A DNA stretch of 64,000 bases from Rhizobiaceae bacterium (GTDB taxonomy: Bacteria; Pseudomonadota; Alphaproteobacteria; Rhizobiales; Rhizobiaceae), in NCBI GenBank assembly GCA_028281105.1, contig JANQKQ010000026.1, positions 62,001-126,000 on the forward strand. The letters are read 5' to 3'. Within the stretch, counting starts at the first letter, position 1. The number at the start of each line of letters is the position of its first letter. The position numbers and the translations under genes are program-made. The notes beneath the pieces were generated by a model. It was given only the letters and a program-made list of their open reading frames with translations, was not told the DNA's origin and ran no database searches. Below are positions 8,962 through 17,568 of this stretch, piece by piece.

Positions 8962-9750
8962 CTATTGCGTAGCGCGATCTTCGGCTTCCAGCTGATTCCA
9001 GGCGTTTTGCTGGGACAGCATCTGACGCAGATAGGCGATGTTCTCTTCCGCCTCGCCGGCGGGAAGCTCGCCGCGGGCGATCTTCTCTGCTTCGCCAAAC
9101 CGGCCCTGCAGGCCGATGACCAGCGCCAGGTTCTGGCGAACCCGGCTGTCGGCGCCGGGCTGATCGATCGCCTTGCGCAGATAGGTTTCCGCCGCGCGCA
9201 AATCATTGCCCAGCACGTAGGACATGCCCAGATTGGACAGGACGGAGGGTTCATTGGGCGCGATGTCCAGCGCCCTGCGATACATGGCGCGCGCCTGCTT
9301 CTGCTGCCCGATCTGATCCAAGATCGCCCCTTCCGCGGAGTAGAGCTTCCAGTCGGGCTGGTCGGGCCGCTGCGCCTTGCGCACCACGGAAAGGGCTTTT
9401 TCCAGGTTGCCGGCCGCCGCCAGCGCCTTGCCATACGCAGCCAGCACCTCGCGGTCTTCGGGATGATGGATCACCATCTGCTGCATCACCGCCAGCGACT
9501 GCTCGACGCGACCGGTCATTCGCAGCGTGGAAGCATAGGCCAACCCGATATTCTTGTCCCTGGGTTTGCGTTCATACAGCTTGCCATAGCTGCGGCTTGC
9601 CTCGCCAAGCTCCGCGACCGTCATCTGCGCCTTCGGTTTTTGCACCGAGCTGGTCGTCCTGGGATCGGTGGCGCAACCGGCGGCAACAATGCCGGCGATC
9701 ACAAGCGCCGTCAGCGGGGCGCAGGCGGATGGAAGAAATGGCAGCTTCAT
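8962..9750 (-). CDS. tadD: Tetratricopeptide pilus lipoprotein TadD
   Basis: TadD is a TPR lipoprotein of the Tad pilus system, taken to act in secretin assembly or localisation. The chosen start gives MKLPFLPSACAPL, a hydrophobic segment, and the lipobox IVAAGC-A. The rest (262 aa in total) is helical repeats: GLAYASTLRMTGRVEQSLAVMQ, EVLAAYGKALAAAGNLEKALSV, AEGAILDQIGQQKQARAMYRRAL and SVLSNLGMSYVLGNDLRAAETYL are four clear TPR units. An in-frame ATG at 9789 would add 13 residues that look non-native. It is encoded opposite to the other pilus genes. Confidence 0.85.
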   Translation of the reverse strand: MKLPFLPSACAPLTALVIAGIVAAGCATDPRTTSSVQKPKAQMTVAELGEASRSYGKLYERKPRDKNIGLAYASTLRMTGRVEQSLAVMQQMVIHHPEDREVLAAYGKALAAAGNLEKALSVVRKAQRPDQPDWKLYSAEGAILDQIGQQKQARAMYRRALDIAPNEPSVLSNLGMSYVLGNDLRAAETYLRKAIDQPGADSRVRQNLALVIGLQGRFGEAEKIARGELPAGEAEENIAYLRQMLSQQNAWNQLEAEDRATQ

Positions 9751-9869
9751 GACGTAAGAGACCTGTGGACCGTTATGTGGTAACGGCAATTTGATTGGGT
9801 CCGTACGACGAACGCGGGCAGGCCCCTGACAACCTCGATAAGTAATCTGTTAACCCTAATGGATGGTTA

Positions 9870-11258
9870 ATGCGGTCCTCCCCCCACCCCATCGCGATTA
9901 GCCGTAAAAAGACGGGTGGAACGTCCATCTGGCTGGTCGCAAAGCCCGATTTGGCGAAGCTTTCCGCCGTTACTTCGCCGGCGATCGCTGGTTGGGCTGC
10001 GCAGGCCGGTTTTGCCGGCAGGCACGGCCAGTTGTGCCTGGTGCCGGGCGATGGAGGCGAGCTCGCCGCCGTCTTGTTTGGCGTCGGCGAAGACGCTTCG
10101 CCGATGGGGGTCGGATCACTCGCCCGCCGCCTGCCGGCAGGCGACTACCGATTCGCCGGCAAGTTGTCCGATCCGCGACTTGCAAGCCTGGGCTGGCTGC
10201 TGGGCGCCTATTCGTTCGATCGCTACAAGAAGACGAAGTCGGATGCGAAGGTTCGGCTGATGGTCCCCGACTGCGTTGACGCGCAAGAGCTCGCCAGCGC
10301 CGCCCGGGCGACTTTCCTCGCCCGCGACATGATCAATACGCCCGCCAACGACATGGGCCCCGCCGAGATCGAGGGCGAGGTCCGTCGGCTCGCCCGCTCG
10401 CACGACGCGAAGGTCTCCACCATCAAGGGCGACAATCTGCTGAAAAGAAACCTGCCGATGATTCACGCGGTCGGCCGGGCCAGCGCCCATGCGCCGCGCC
10501 TGATCGATTTGAGATGGGGCAAGACGGGCGCGCGCAAGGTGACTTTGGTCGGGAAAGGCGTCGCGTTCGATACCGGCGGACTGAATCTGAAGCCCGGCAG
10601 TTCCATGAGCTTGATGAAAAAGGACATGGGCGGAGCCGCCAACGTGCTGGCGCTCGCCGCCATGATCATGGATGCCGACCTGCCGGTGCGCCTGCGGGTG
10701 CTGATACCGGCGGTGGAGAACTCCGTATCAGGCAACTCGTTCAGGCCCGGCGATGTCCTGCCCAGCCGCAAGGGGCCGACGGTTGAGATCGGCAACACAG
10801 ACGCGGAGGGCCGGCTTATCCTCGCCGATGCGCTCGCCCTGGCAGATGAAGAGCGTCCGGACCTGCTGATCGACATGGCGACGCTGACCGGCGCGGCCAG
10901 GGTGGCCCTGGGCCCGGACCTGCCGCCGTTCTTCACCGACGACCAGGCGTTGGCCGTGGAACTTGCGGCCGCCGGCGAGGCCGAGCAGGATCCGCTGTGG
11001 CGGTTGCCTCTGTGGCCCGGCTACCAGTCCATGCTCTCATCGCGGATCGCGGACGTGTGCCATATCGCCACGGGCGGATTTGCCGGCGCGGTAACAGCGG
11101 CTCTGTTTCTGTCGCGTTTTGTCGAGCACGCGAAGGCTTGGATACACCTGGATATCTTTGGCTGGGTTCCCAAAGAAAAGCCGTGGGCGCCTATTGGCGG
11201 CGAGGCTCAGGGGGTTCGGGCATTGCAGCGTGTGGTTGCGAATCGGTTTGCCAAGTAA
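9870..11258 (+). CDS. Leucyl aminopeptidase family protein (M17)
   Basis: A 462-aa cytosolic aminopeptidase that removes N-terminal residues from peptides. The M17 catalytic domain is in the second half: VGKGVAFDTGGLNLKP contains the metal-binding lysine and aspartate, and NTDAEGRL at residues 309-316 is the family signature with metal ligands and the catalytic arginine. The N-terminal domain is more variable, as usual. Divergent from tadD with about 120 bp between; TTAACC at 9850-9855 and GGTTAA at 9865-9870 form an inverted repeat just over the start codon. An NlpC/P60 gene two places downstream is a frequent alphaproteobacterial neighbour. Confidence 0.9.
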   Translation: MRSSPHPIAISRKKTGGTSIWLVAKPDLAKLSAVTSPAIAGWAAQAGFAGRHGQLCLVPGDGGELAAVLFGVGEDASPMGVGSLARRLPAGDYRFAGKLSDPRLASLGWLLGAYSFDRYKKTKSDAKVRLMVPDCVDAQELASAARATFLARDMINTPANDMGPAEIEGEVRRLARSHDAKVSTIKGDNLLKRNLPMIHAVGRASAHAPRLIDLRWGKTGARKVTLVGKGVAFDTGGLNLKPGSSMSLMKKDMGGAANVLALAAMIMDADLPVRLRVLIPAVENSVSGNSFRPGDVLPSRKGPTVEIGNTDAEGRLILADALALADEERPDLLIDMATLTGAARVALGPDLPPFFTDDQALAVELAAAGEAEQDPLWRLPLWPGYQSMLSSRIADVCHIATGGFAGAVTAALFLSRFVEHAKAWIHLDIFGWVPKEKPWAPIGGEAQGVRALQRVVANRFAK

Positions 11259-11400
11259 CAATCCAGACTTGCAGGCGGTTTAACCAGCTTTTATGTATGG
11301 TGTAGGGGCACTCCCACGTTTCGAGCCGCCCATGAGACATTCCGTTACTGCGGAGTATTAATTCCCGAGGGGCGGCGGGAAACATGAACTCGGGGGGTGA

Positions 11401-11751
11401 ATGACGCTTGAGCTGACAGAGAGCGAAGCACTTCGTTTGTGGCAACAGGCGGCGTTGTCTCAGGTGCGCGACGATGTTCCAGACTTAACCCTGCGCCAGA
11501 CGGCAATTTTGCTCACCATCTATCTCGAACCTCCGCCCCACACCGTTCGTGGTCTGGCTTCCCGTCTTGCCGTCACCAAGCCGGTGATCACCCGTGCCCT
11601 GGACAGCATGGGTCAGATGAAGCTGGTCAGCCGCAAGCGCGACGAGAGGGACAGGCGCAACGTGATCATCCAGCGCACGGTGGAGGGAACGCTGTATCTG
11701 GAGCGGCTTGCCGAAATCATAGCCGACGCGGCCAACCGGCTATCGCCATAG
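11401..11751 (+). CDS. MarR family transcriptional regulator
   Basis: A 116-aa winged-helix protein. The sequence PDLTLRQTAILLTIYLEPPPHTVRGLASRLAVTKPVITRALDSMGQMKLVSRKRDERDRRNVIIQRT is a full MarR DNA-binding module, with the recognition helix in VTKPVITRALDSM and the wing at DERDRRN. It is shorter than most MarR proteins, having reduced dimerisation helices. It starts 142 bp after the aminopeptidase and lies 27 bp before the NlpC/P60 gene, so the two may be cotranscribed. Its ligand and targets cannot be read from the sequence. Confidence 0.88.
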   Translation: MTLELTESEALRLWQQAALSQVRDDVPDLTLRQTAILLTIYLEPPPHTVRGLASRLAVTKPVITRALDSMGQMKLVSRKRDERDRRNVIIQRTVEGTLYLERLAEIIADAANRLSP

Positions 11752-11778
11752 GACCAACCGCCATTTAGGATCGCGAGC

Positions 11779-12660
11779 GTGGCGACCCTGGATTCCCTCG
11801 ACCGGCGCTTGAACGCCCATCGCGCCGACCTTGCCGATGTCCGCCTGGACGGCAAGGTCGAAGCGGTCCGATTCGTTGCCGGCAAACCGGCCACGATCTG
11901 TTCGGCGATTGCCGACCTGCGCGGCTCTCCCGATCCTGCTTCGCCCATCGATCATCAGCTGCTGCTGGGCCACCCCATAAAGGTGTTCGAACAGCGCGAT
12001 GGCTGGGCCTGGGCGCAGTCGGATATCGATGGTTATGTGGGCTACACCCAGGCCGAAAACATCGGTCCGCCCGCCGGCGAACCCACCCACACGGTGGCTG
12101 CGCGCTCCACCTTCGCCTACCCGGCCCCCGAGATGAAACTGCCGCCACGCAATCATCTGTCCATGGGCAGCCTTCTCCAGATAGAAAGCGAGGCCGAAAC
12201 CCGCGGTACCCGGTTCGCCGTCACGGCCGACGGCGTTGCGCTGGTCGCAAGCCATCTGCGGCCAATCGCGCAAACCGAGCCCGATTATGTCGCGGTCGCC
12301 GAGAGCCTGATCGGCCAACCTTATCTGTGGGGCGGCGCCAGCGCGCTGGGGCTCGATTGTTCCGCGCTGGTGCAATTGGCGATGGCGATGACGGGGCGCA
12401 CCATATTGCGCGATTCCGACATGCAGGCGACGACGGTCGGCGTGCCGGTCGAGCCGGGCGACGATCTGCAAAATCTGCGTCGCGGCGATTTGATCTTCTG
12501 GGCCGGCCATGTGGGCATCTGCCAGGGCGATGTGGGCGCGGCACCGCACATGGTGCACGCCAGCGGCCGTGCGATGGCGGTCGTCAGCGAGCCGCTGGAT
12601 CAGGCGATCGCACGCATTGCCAAGACCCACGGCAGGCCCACCGGCTTCCGCCGGCCGTAA
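11779..12660 (+). CDS. NlpC/P60 family peptidase with SH3-like domains
   Basis: A 293-aa cysteine peptidase of the C40 family, which cuts peptide stems of peptidoglycan fragments. Residues about 25-155 hold two bacterial SH3-like segments and 165-293 the catalytic domain. The nucleophile is C194 in GLDCSALVQ, the histidine is H244 in WAGHVGIC, and a second His lies in HMVHASG. No signal peptide is seen, so it may act on recycled peptides in the cytoplasm, which would suit its neighbour, the aminopeptidase. The start is a GTG. The stop faces that of ghrA with a 6-bp gap. Confidence 0.9.
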   Translation: MATLDSLDRRLNAHRADLADVRLDGKVEAVRFVAGKPATICSAIADLRGSPDPASPIDHQLLLGHPIKVFEQRDGWAWAQSDIDGYVGYTQAENIGPPAGEPTHTVAARSTFAYPAPEMKLPPRNHLSMGSLLQIESEAETRGTRFAVTADGVALVASHLRPIAQTEPDYVAVAESLIGQPYLWGGASALGLDCSALVQLAMAMTGRTILRDSDMQATTVGVPVEPGDDLQNLRRGDLIFWAGHVGICQGDVGAAPHMVHASGRAMAVVSEPLDQAIARIAKTHGRPTGFRRP

Positions 12661-12666
12661 CGGGCC

Positions 12667-13626
12667 TCAATAGCCCGCCGCGCGGTCCACCAGATTCCGC
12701 AGAGGCCTGCCGCGATCGTGATCCTCCATCTGCGCGATCATCAGCGGAACCAGGGCCTCCGGCTCCGAATTGCCCCCGGCATGGGGCGTGACGGTGACCT
12801 TCGGATGACGCCATAGCGGGCTTTCGGCCGGCAGCGGCTCGGTCTCGAACACGTCCAGGCTCGCCGAGCCCAGCAACCCCTCGTCCAGAGCGCGGATGAT
12901 ATCGGTCTCCACCTGCAGGCCGCCGCGCCCGGCATTGATCAGCACCGGTCCGCTGGGCATGGTCGAACGCCTGAATTTCTCGAACAGTTCATAGTTCAGA
13001 ATGCCGCTGGTCGCCGGCGTCAGCGGCAACAGAACCACCACGATGTCGCTCGCTCCCAAGAACGGCCCCAGGCCATCCTCGCCGGCATAGGTGGCCACGC
13101 CTTCGACCGATTTTGCCGTGCGGCTCCAGCCGGCGAGCTTGAAGCCTATCATCGCCAGCTTGCGCGCCGCGTCCTGGCCCAGCACGCCCAACCCCATGAT
13201 GCCGACGGTGACCGCGTCGGCCGCGGTCTGCGGCAGCCATTTCCACGTCGCCTGCCTCTGCAGGTCGCGATAGGCCGGACCCTGTCGGAACTGGTCCAAC
13301 ACCTGCCAGACCACAAATTCGCCCATCCGGTTGGTCAGATCGTCGGCGACCACACGAACCACCGGCACGTCGGGCAGGCTTTCGTCCGCCAGCACATGGT
13401 CCACGCCCGCGCCGATGGAGAAGACCGCCTTCAGGTTCGGCAGACCGATGAGCAGGCCGGGCGATTGGCTCCACACCACCGCATATTCGATGTCGCCGTC
13501 ATGATCGGCGCTACGGCCGGTCACCACGCGACGATCGGGCGCCAGCCGCTCGAACACGCCGACCCAGGCGGGCAGGCTGGCTTCATCCGTCGATATCAGG
13601 ATCGTGCCCGGCGAAGATTGTGTCAT
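12667..13626 (-). CDS. ghrA: Glyoxylate/hydroxypyruvate reductase A-type dehydrogenase
   Basis: A 319-aa D-2-hydroxyacid dehydrogenase that reduces glyoxylate or hydroxypyruvate with NAD(P)H. Features: a catalytic-domain segment FSIGAGVDHVL, the Rossmann motif GIMGLGVLGQDAARKL, the INAGRGGLQVETDII block with the catalytic arginine nearby, and HAGGNSEPEA in which the active-site His lies. The GhrA type lacks the longer N-terminal domain of other members. Its ATG overlaps the stop of yejF (ATGA), so it is the last gene of the importer operon. Why a reductase is coupled to a peptide importer is unclear. Confidence 0.88.
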   Translation of the reverse strand: MTQSSPGTILISTDEASLPAWVGVFERLAPDRRVVTGRSADHDGDIEYAVVWSQSPGLLIGLPNLKAVFSIGAGVDHVLADESLPDVPVVRVVADDLTNRMGEFVVWQVLDQFRQGPAYRDLQRQATWKWLPQTAADAVTVGIMGLGVLGQDAARKLAMIGFKLAGWSRTAKSVEGVATYAGEDGLGPFLGASDIVVVLLPLTPATSGILNYELFEKFRRSTMPSGPVLINAGRGGLQVETDIIRALDEGLLGSASLDVFETEPLPAESPLWRHPKVTVTPHAGGNSEPEALVPLMIAQMEDHDRGRPLRNLVDRAAGY

Positions 13627-15254
13627 TGCGATACCACTCCGGCGTCGGTGGTCTGCAGATCGAAGGCTGCGGCCATCAGCGCCCTGGTATAGTCGGTGCG
13701 CGGAGCTTCGAAGATCTGGCTCGCCGACCCACGCTCCACCACCTTGCCGGCGCGCATCACGATCACGTCGTTGGCGAGCGCACGCACCACCTTCAGATCA
13801 TGGCTGACGAACATATAGGCGAGCCGGTGTCTCTCCTGCAGCTCGCGCAGCAGGTCGACCACTTGGGCCTGCACACTCATGTCGAGCGCCGAAGTCGGTT
13901 CATCCAGCATGATGAACCGCGGCTCCAGCACGATGGCGCGCGCGATGGCGATGCGCTGGCGCTGACCGCCCGAAAACTCGTGCGGATAGCGGTGGCGGGT
14001 ATCGGGATCGAGCCCGGTCTCGGCCAGTGCGTCGGCGACCCGCGCGTCCCGTTCTTCGAAACTGAGATGCGGACGGTGGATGCTCAGGCCTTCGGAAACG
14101 ATCTCGCCAACCGACATGCGCGGCGACAACGATCCGTAGGGGTCTTGAAAGACCACCTGCATCGAATCGCGCAGCGGCCGCATCTGCCGGAAGGAATAGG
14201 CGTCGATATCCTGACCCACAAAGGAAATCCGCCCTTGTGACGAAATCAGCCGGGTCAGCGCCAGGCCAAGGGTCGTCTTGCCCGATCCCGATTCGCCGAC
14301 GACGCCCAGCGTCTGGCCTTCCTTCAGTTCCACATCGATATCGTCAACCGCTTTCACGTGATCGACAGTCCTTCGCATGAAGCCGCGCTTGATGGGGAAC
14401 CAGACCTTGATGCCGTCGCCCTTGAGCACGGTCTTGGCGGCCTTGGCGGCCTGCGGCGGATCGCCGGAGGGTTCGGCGGCCAGCAGGTGCTGGGTGTACG
14501 GGTCCTTCGGCCTGGCGAACAGCTTATCCGTCGGTCCGTGCTCGACGATCCGGCCGCCTTCCATCACGCAGGTGCGATCGGCGAACTTGCGCACGATGCC
14601 CAGATCGTGGGTGATGAACAGCATCGCCAGATCGCGGGTGCGCTGCAACTCCTTGAGCAGTTCGAGGATCTGTGCCTGTACGGTCACATCCAGCGCCGTC
14701 GTGGGCTCGTCGGCGATCAGCAGTTCCGGCTCGTTGGCGAGCGCCATGGCGATCATCACCCGCTGGCGCTGGCCGCCGGACAACTGATGCGGATAGGCGC
14801 CGAGCCGCCGTTCGGCATTGTGGATGCCGACCTGGGAAAGCAACTCCAGGGTCCGCTCGCGCGCGGCGCCTTCGGAAAGTCCGCGGTGCAGGGAAAGAAT
14901 CTCACCGATCTGCCGCTCGACCGTATGCAGCGGGTTGAGCGAGGTCATCGGTTCCTGGAAGATCATCGTAATATCGTTGCCGCGCACCCGGCGCAGATCG
15001 GTCTCGTCGGTATCGAGCAGGTCCTCCCCTTTGAACAGGACCCGGCCGGAAGGATGGCTGGCCGCCGGATAGGGAAGCAGCTTGAGCACCGAAAGCGCGG
15101 TCACCGACTTGCCCGAACCCGATTCACCCACCAGCGCCACGGTCTCGCCGGGATCGATGGCGAGGCTGACCCGGTCGACGGCCAGGTTGCTCCTGCCGTC
15201 GTGGCGGAACGCGACGGAAAGGTCTTCGATGGCAAGAAGCGGTGTTTTCGCCAT
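13623..15254 (-). CDS. yejF: Microcin C/oligopeptide ABC transporter, double ATPase YejF
   Basis: A 543-aa protein with two ABC ATPase domains fused in one chain, the energy unit of the Yej importer. Each half has Walker A ([13 protein letters not shown] and [13 protein letters not shown]), a signature [12 protein letters not shown] or [12 protein letters not shown], and Walker B ([12 protein letters not shown] and [12 protein letters not shown]). The two halves each end in the oligopeptide C-terminal motif. The reading frame is open upstream to 15368, but ATG 15254 gives the normal start [16 protein letters not shown] and sits just after the yejE stop. Confidence 0.94.
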   Translation of the reverse strand: MAKTPLLAIEDLSVAFRHDGRSNLAVDRVSLAIDPGETVALVGESGSGKSVTALSVLKLLPYPAASHPSGRVLFKGEDLLDTDETDLRRVRGNDITMIFQEPMTSLNPLHTVERQIGEILSLHRGLSEGAARERTLELLSQVGIHNAERRLGAYPHQLSGGQRQRVMIAMALANEPELLIADEPTTALDVTVQAQILELLKELQRTRDLAMLFITHDLGIVRKFADRTCVMEGGRIVEHGPTDKLFARPKDPYTQHLLAAEPSGDPPQAAKAAKTVLKGDGIKVWFPIKRGFMRRTVDHVKAVDDIDVELKEGQTLGVVGESGSGKTTLGLALTRLISSQGRISFVGQDIDAYSFRQMRPLRDSMQVVFQDPYGSLSPRMSVGEIVSEGLSIHRPHLSFEERDARVADALAETGLDPDTRHRYPHEFSGGQRQRIAIARAIVLEPRFIMLDEPTSALDMSVQAQVVDLLRELQERHRLAYMFVSHDLKVVRALANDVIVMRAGKVVERGSASQIFEAPRTDYTRALMAAAFDLQTTDAGVVSQ

Positions 15255-15259
15255 GATCC

Positions 15260-16420
15260 TCACCCGAACGTCTTGCGCGGATCGAAGGCGTCGCGGGTCG
15301 CCTCGCCGACGAAGATCAGCAGCGACAGCATCAGCGAAATCACCACGAAGCCGGAGATGCCCAGCCACGGCGCCTGCAGATTGTTCTTGCCCTGGGCAAG
15401 CAGTTCACCCAGCGAGGCAGAGCCGGGCGGCAGGCCGAAGCCGAGGAAGTCGAGCGAGGTCAGCGTGGTGATCGAGCCGTTCAGGATGAACGGCAGGAAG
15501 GTCAGCGTCGCCACCATGGCGTTCGGCAACAGGTGGCGGCGCATGATCGTCCAGTTGCCAACGCCGAGCGCCCGGGCCGCGTTGACATATTCGAAGTTGC
15601 GCGCCCGCAGAAATTCCGCACGCACCACGCCGACGAACGCCACCCAGGAAAACAGCAGCATGATGCCAAGCAGCACGAAAAAGCCGGGCGGCAGGACGGC
15701 GGCGATGATGAGCAACAGATACAGCACCGGGATAGCCGACCAGATCTCGATGAAGCGCTGAAACAGCAGATCGATCCAACCGCCGAAATAACCCTGTACC
15801 GCACCGGCGGTCACCCCGATGATCGCCGAGGCCGCGGTGAGCAGCAGGCCGAACAGCACGGAGATGCGAAAGCCGTAGATCACCCGGGCGAGCACATCGC
15901 GCGCCTGATCGTCGGTACCCAGCCAGTTCCAATTGCCAATGACGCAGGCCGGGTCGTCGACCCCGGCGGGATATTGAGCGCACCGTTCCTGGGCGGAATA
16001 CAGCCAGGACGGTTTCGAGGGCGCGGGTTCGGGCACCTCGTTATTGACGGTGCGGAACGAGTAGCGCACCGCCGGCCACAGCGCCCAGCCGTTCTCGGAG
16101 ATCGCCTGGTGGATCTCGGGGATGCGATAGTCGGTGACGGGCAGAAAGCCGTCATCGCCCAGGAACACGGTCTCGTCGTAGTTGACGAAGACCGGCATGT
16201 AGATACCGCCCTTGAAGACCACCAGGATCGGCCGGTCATTGGCCAGGAACTCGGCGAACAGCGACAGAACGAACAGGACAAGAAACAGCCAGGCCGACCA
16301 GTAGCCGCGTCGGTTCTTCTTGAAATTCGCCCAGCGGCGCTGATTGAGCGGGCTCAGCGCAAACCGGCGCCGATCCGGCGCCGCCGCTTCGAAACTCCGT
16401 GTGTCCACCGCTCCGTCCAC
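15260..16420 (-). CDS. yejE: Peptide ABC transporter permease YejE
   Basis: A 386-aa inner-membrane permease. One helix near residues 40-62, then a long periplasmic insert (about 70-170, typical for YejE), and five further helices carrying the binding-protein-dependent transport domain. The coupling motif is EYVNAARALGVGNWTIMRRHLLPNA, which docks on YejF. The C-terminus, VGEATRDAFDPRKTFG, is usual for the DppC/OppC group. It is 4 bp downstream of yejB and 5 bp ahead of yejF. Confidence 0.94.
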   Translation of the reverse strand: MDGAVDTRSFEAAAPDRRRFALSPLNQRRWANFKKNRRGYWSAWLFLVLFVLSLFAEFLANDRPILVVFKGGIYMPVFVNYDETVFLGDDGFLPVTDYRIPEIHQAISENGWALWPAVRYSFRTVNNEVPEPAPSKPSWLYSAQERCAQYPAGVDDPACVIGNWNWLGTDDQARDVLARVIYGFRISVLFGLLLTAASAIIGVTAGAVQGYFGGWIDLLFQRFIEIWSAIPVLYLLLIIAAVLPPGFFVLLGIMLLFSWVAFVGVVRAEFLRARNFEYVNAARALGVGNWTIMRRHLLPNAMVATLTFLPFILNGSITTLTSLDFLGFGLPPGSASLGELLAQGKNNLQAPWLGISGFVVISLMLSLLIFVGEATRDAFDPRKTFG

Positions 16421-16424
16421 CCCG

Positions 16425-17531
16425 CTACACCTCCCGCGATTCGAAATCGATGCGCGGATCGATCCAGGTGTAGGTCAGATCGGAGGCCAGCGAGATGATC
16501 AGCCCCATCAGCGAGAAGATGTACAGCGTGGCGAAAACCACCGGATAATCGCGCCCGATCACGCTTTCGAAGCCGAGCAGGCCGAGCCCGTCCAGCGAGA
16601 AGATGGTCTCGATCAGCAGCGATCCGGTGAAGAACGCGGTGATGAACGCGCCGGGAAACCCGGCGATGATGATCAGCATGGCGTTGCGGAACACGTGGCC
16701 ATACAGCACCTGGCGCTCGGTCAGCCCCTTCGAACGCGCGGTCTGCACATATTGCTTGCGGATTTCGTCGAGGAAGGAATTCTTGGTCAGCAGCGTGGTC
16801 GTCGCGAACGAGGCCAGCGCCATGGAAATGAGCGGCAGGGCCAGGTGCCAAAAATAGTCGACTATCTTTTCCAGCGGTGACAGTTCGGCGAAATTCTCCG
16901 AAGTCAGCCCGCGCAGCGGAAACCAGTCGAAAAACGAGCCGCCGGCAAACAGTACGATGAGCAGAATGGCAAACAGGAAACCGGGGATCGCATAGGCGAC
17001 GATCACCACGCCGGAAGTCCAGATGTCGAACGGCGTGCCGTCCTTGACCGCCTTTCTGATGCCCAGCGGAATCGAAATGCCGTAGGACAGGAACAGGATC
17101 CACAGGCCCAGCGACACCGAAACCGGCATCTTTTCGATGATCAGATCGAGGACCGTGATGTCGCGAAAATAGCTTTCGCCGAAATCAAGCCGCAGATAGT
17201 TCCACATCATCGTGCCGAACCGCTTCAGCGGCGGCTGGTCGAAACCGAACTGTGCTTCCAGTTGCGCGATGAATTCCGGGTCGAGGCCCTGGGCGCCGCG
17301 ATATTTCGACGCGCCTTCGCCGCCGGCATCGACCCCGGAATCGGCCTGGGAGAAATCCGATCCGGCACCGGAGATTCGATCAGTCGCCGAACCGCCCTGG
17401 CCGGTCAGTTCCGCGATCACCCGTTCCACCGGCCCACCCGGTGCAAACTGAATCACTGCAAACGAGATCGCCATGATCCCGACCATGGTGGGGATCATCA
17501 GCAGCAGTCTGCGCAGGATGTATGCACCCAT
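16425..17531 (-). CDS. yejB: Peptide ABC transporter permease YejB
   Basis: A 368-aa inner-membrane permease pairing with YejE. It opens with MGAYILRRLLLMIPTMVGI, the usual DppB-type first helix. A long glycine/serine-rich periplasmic loop (about residues 40-80) precedes FGFDQPPLKRF. The coupling motif is QYVQTARSKGLTERQVLYGHVFRNA, and the chain ends TWIDPRIDFE. The start lies 37 bp after yejA-2. Within the importer operon each gene follows the last by only a few bases. Confidence 0.94.
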   Translation of the reverse strand: MGAYILRRLLLMIPTMVGIMAISFAVIQFAPGGPVERVIAELTGQGGSATDRISGAGSDFSQADSGVDAGGEGASKYRGAQGLDPEFIAQLEAQFGFDQPPLKRFGTMMWNYLRLDFGESYFRDITVLDLIIEKMPVSVSLGLWILFLSYGISIPLGIRKAVKDGTPFDIWTSGVVIVAYAIPGFLFAILLIVLFAGGSFFDWFPLRGLTSENFAELSPLEKIVDYFWHLALPLISMALASFATTTLLTKNSFLDEIRKQYVQTARSKGLTERQVLYGHVFRNAMLIIIAGFPGAFITAFFTGSLLIETIFSLDGLGLLGFESVIGRDYPVVFATLYIFSLMGLIISLASDLTYTWIDPRIDFESREV

Positions 17532-17568
17532 CGCGGTCGCGGTCCGTTATGGCGTTACAGGCATCGAC

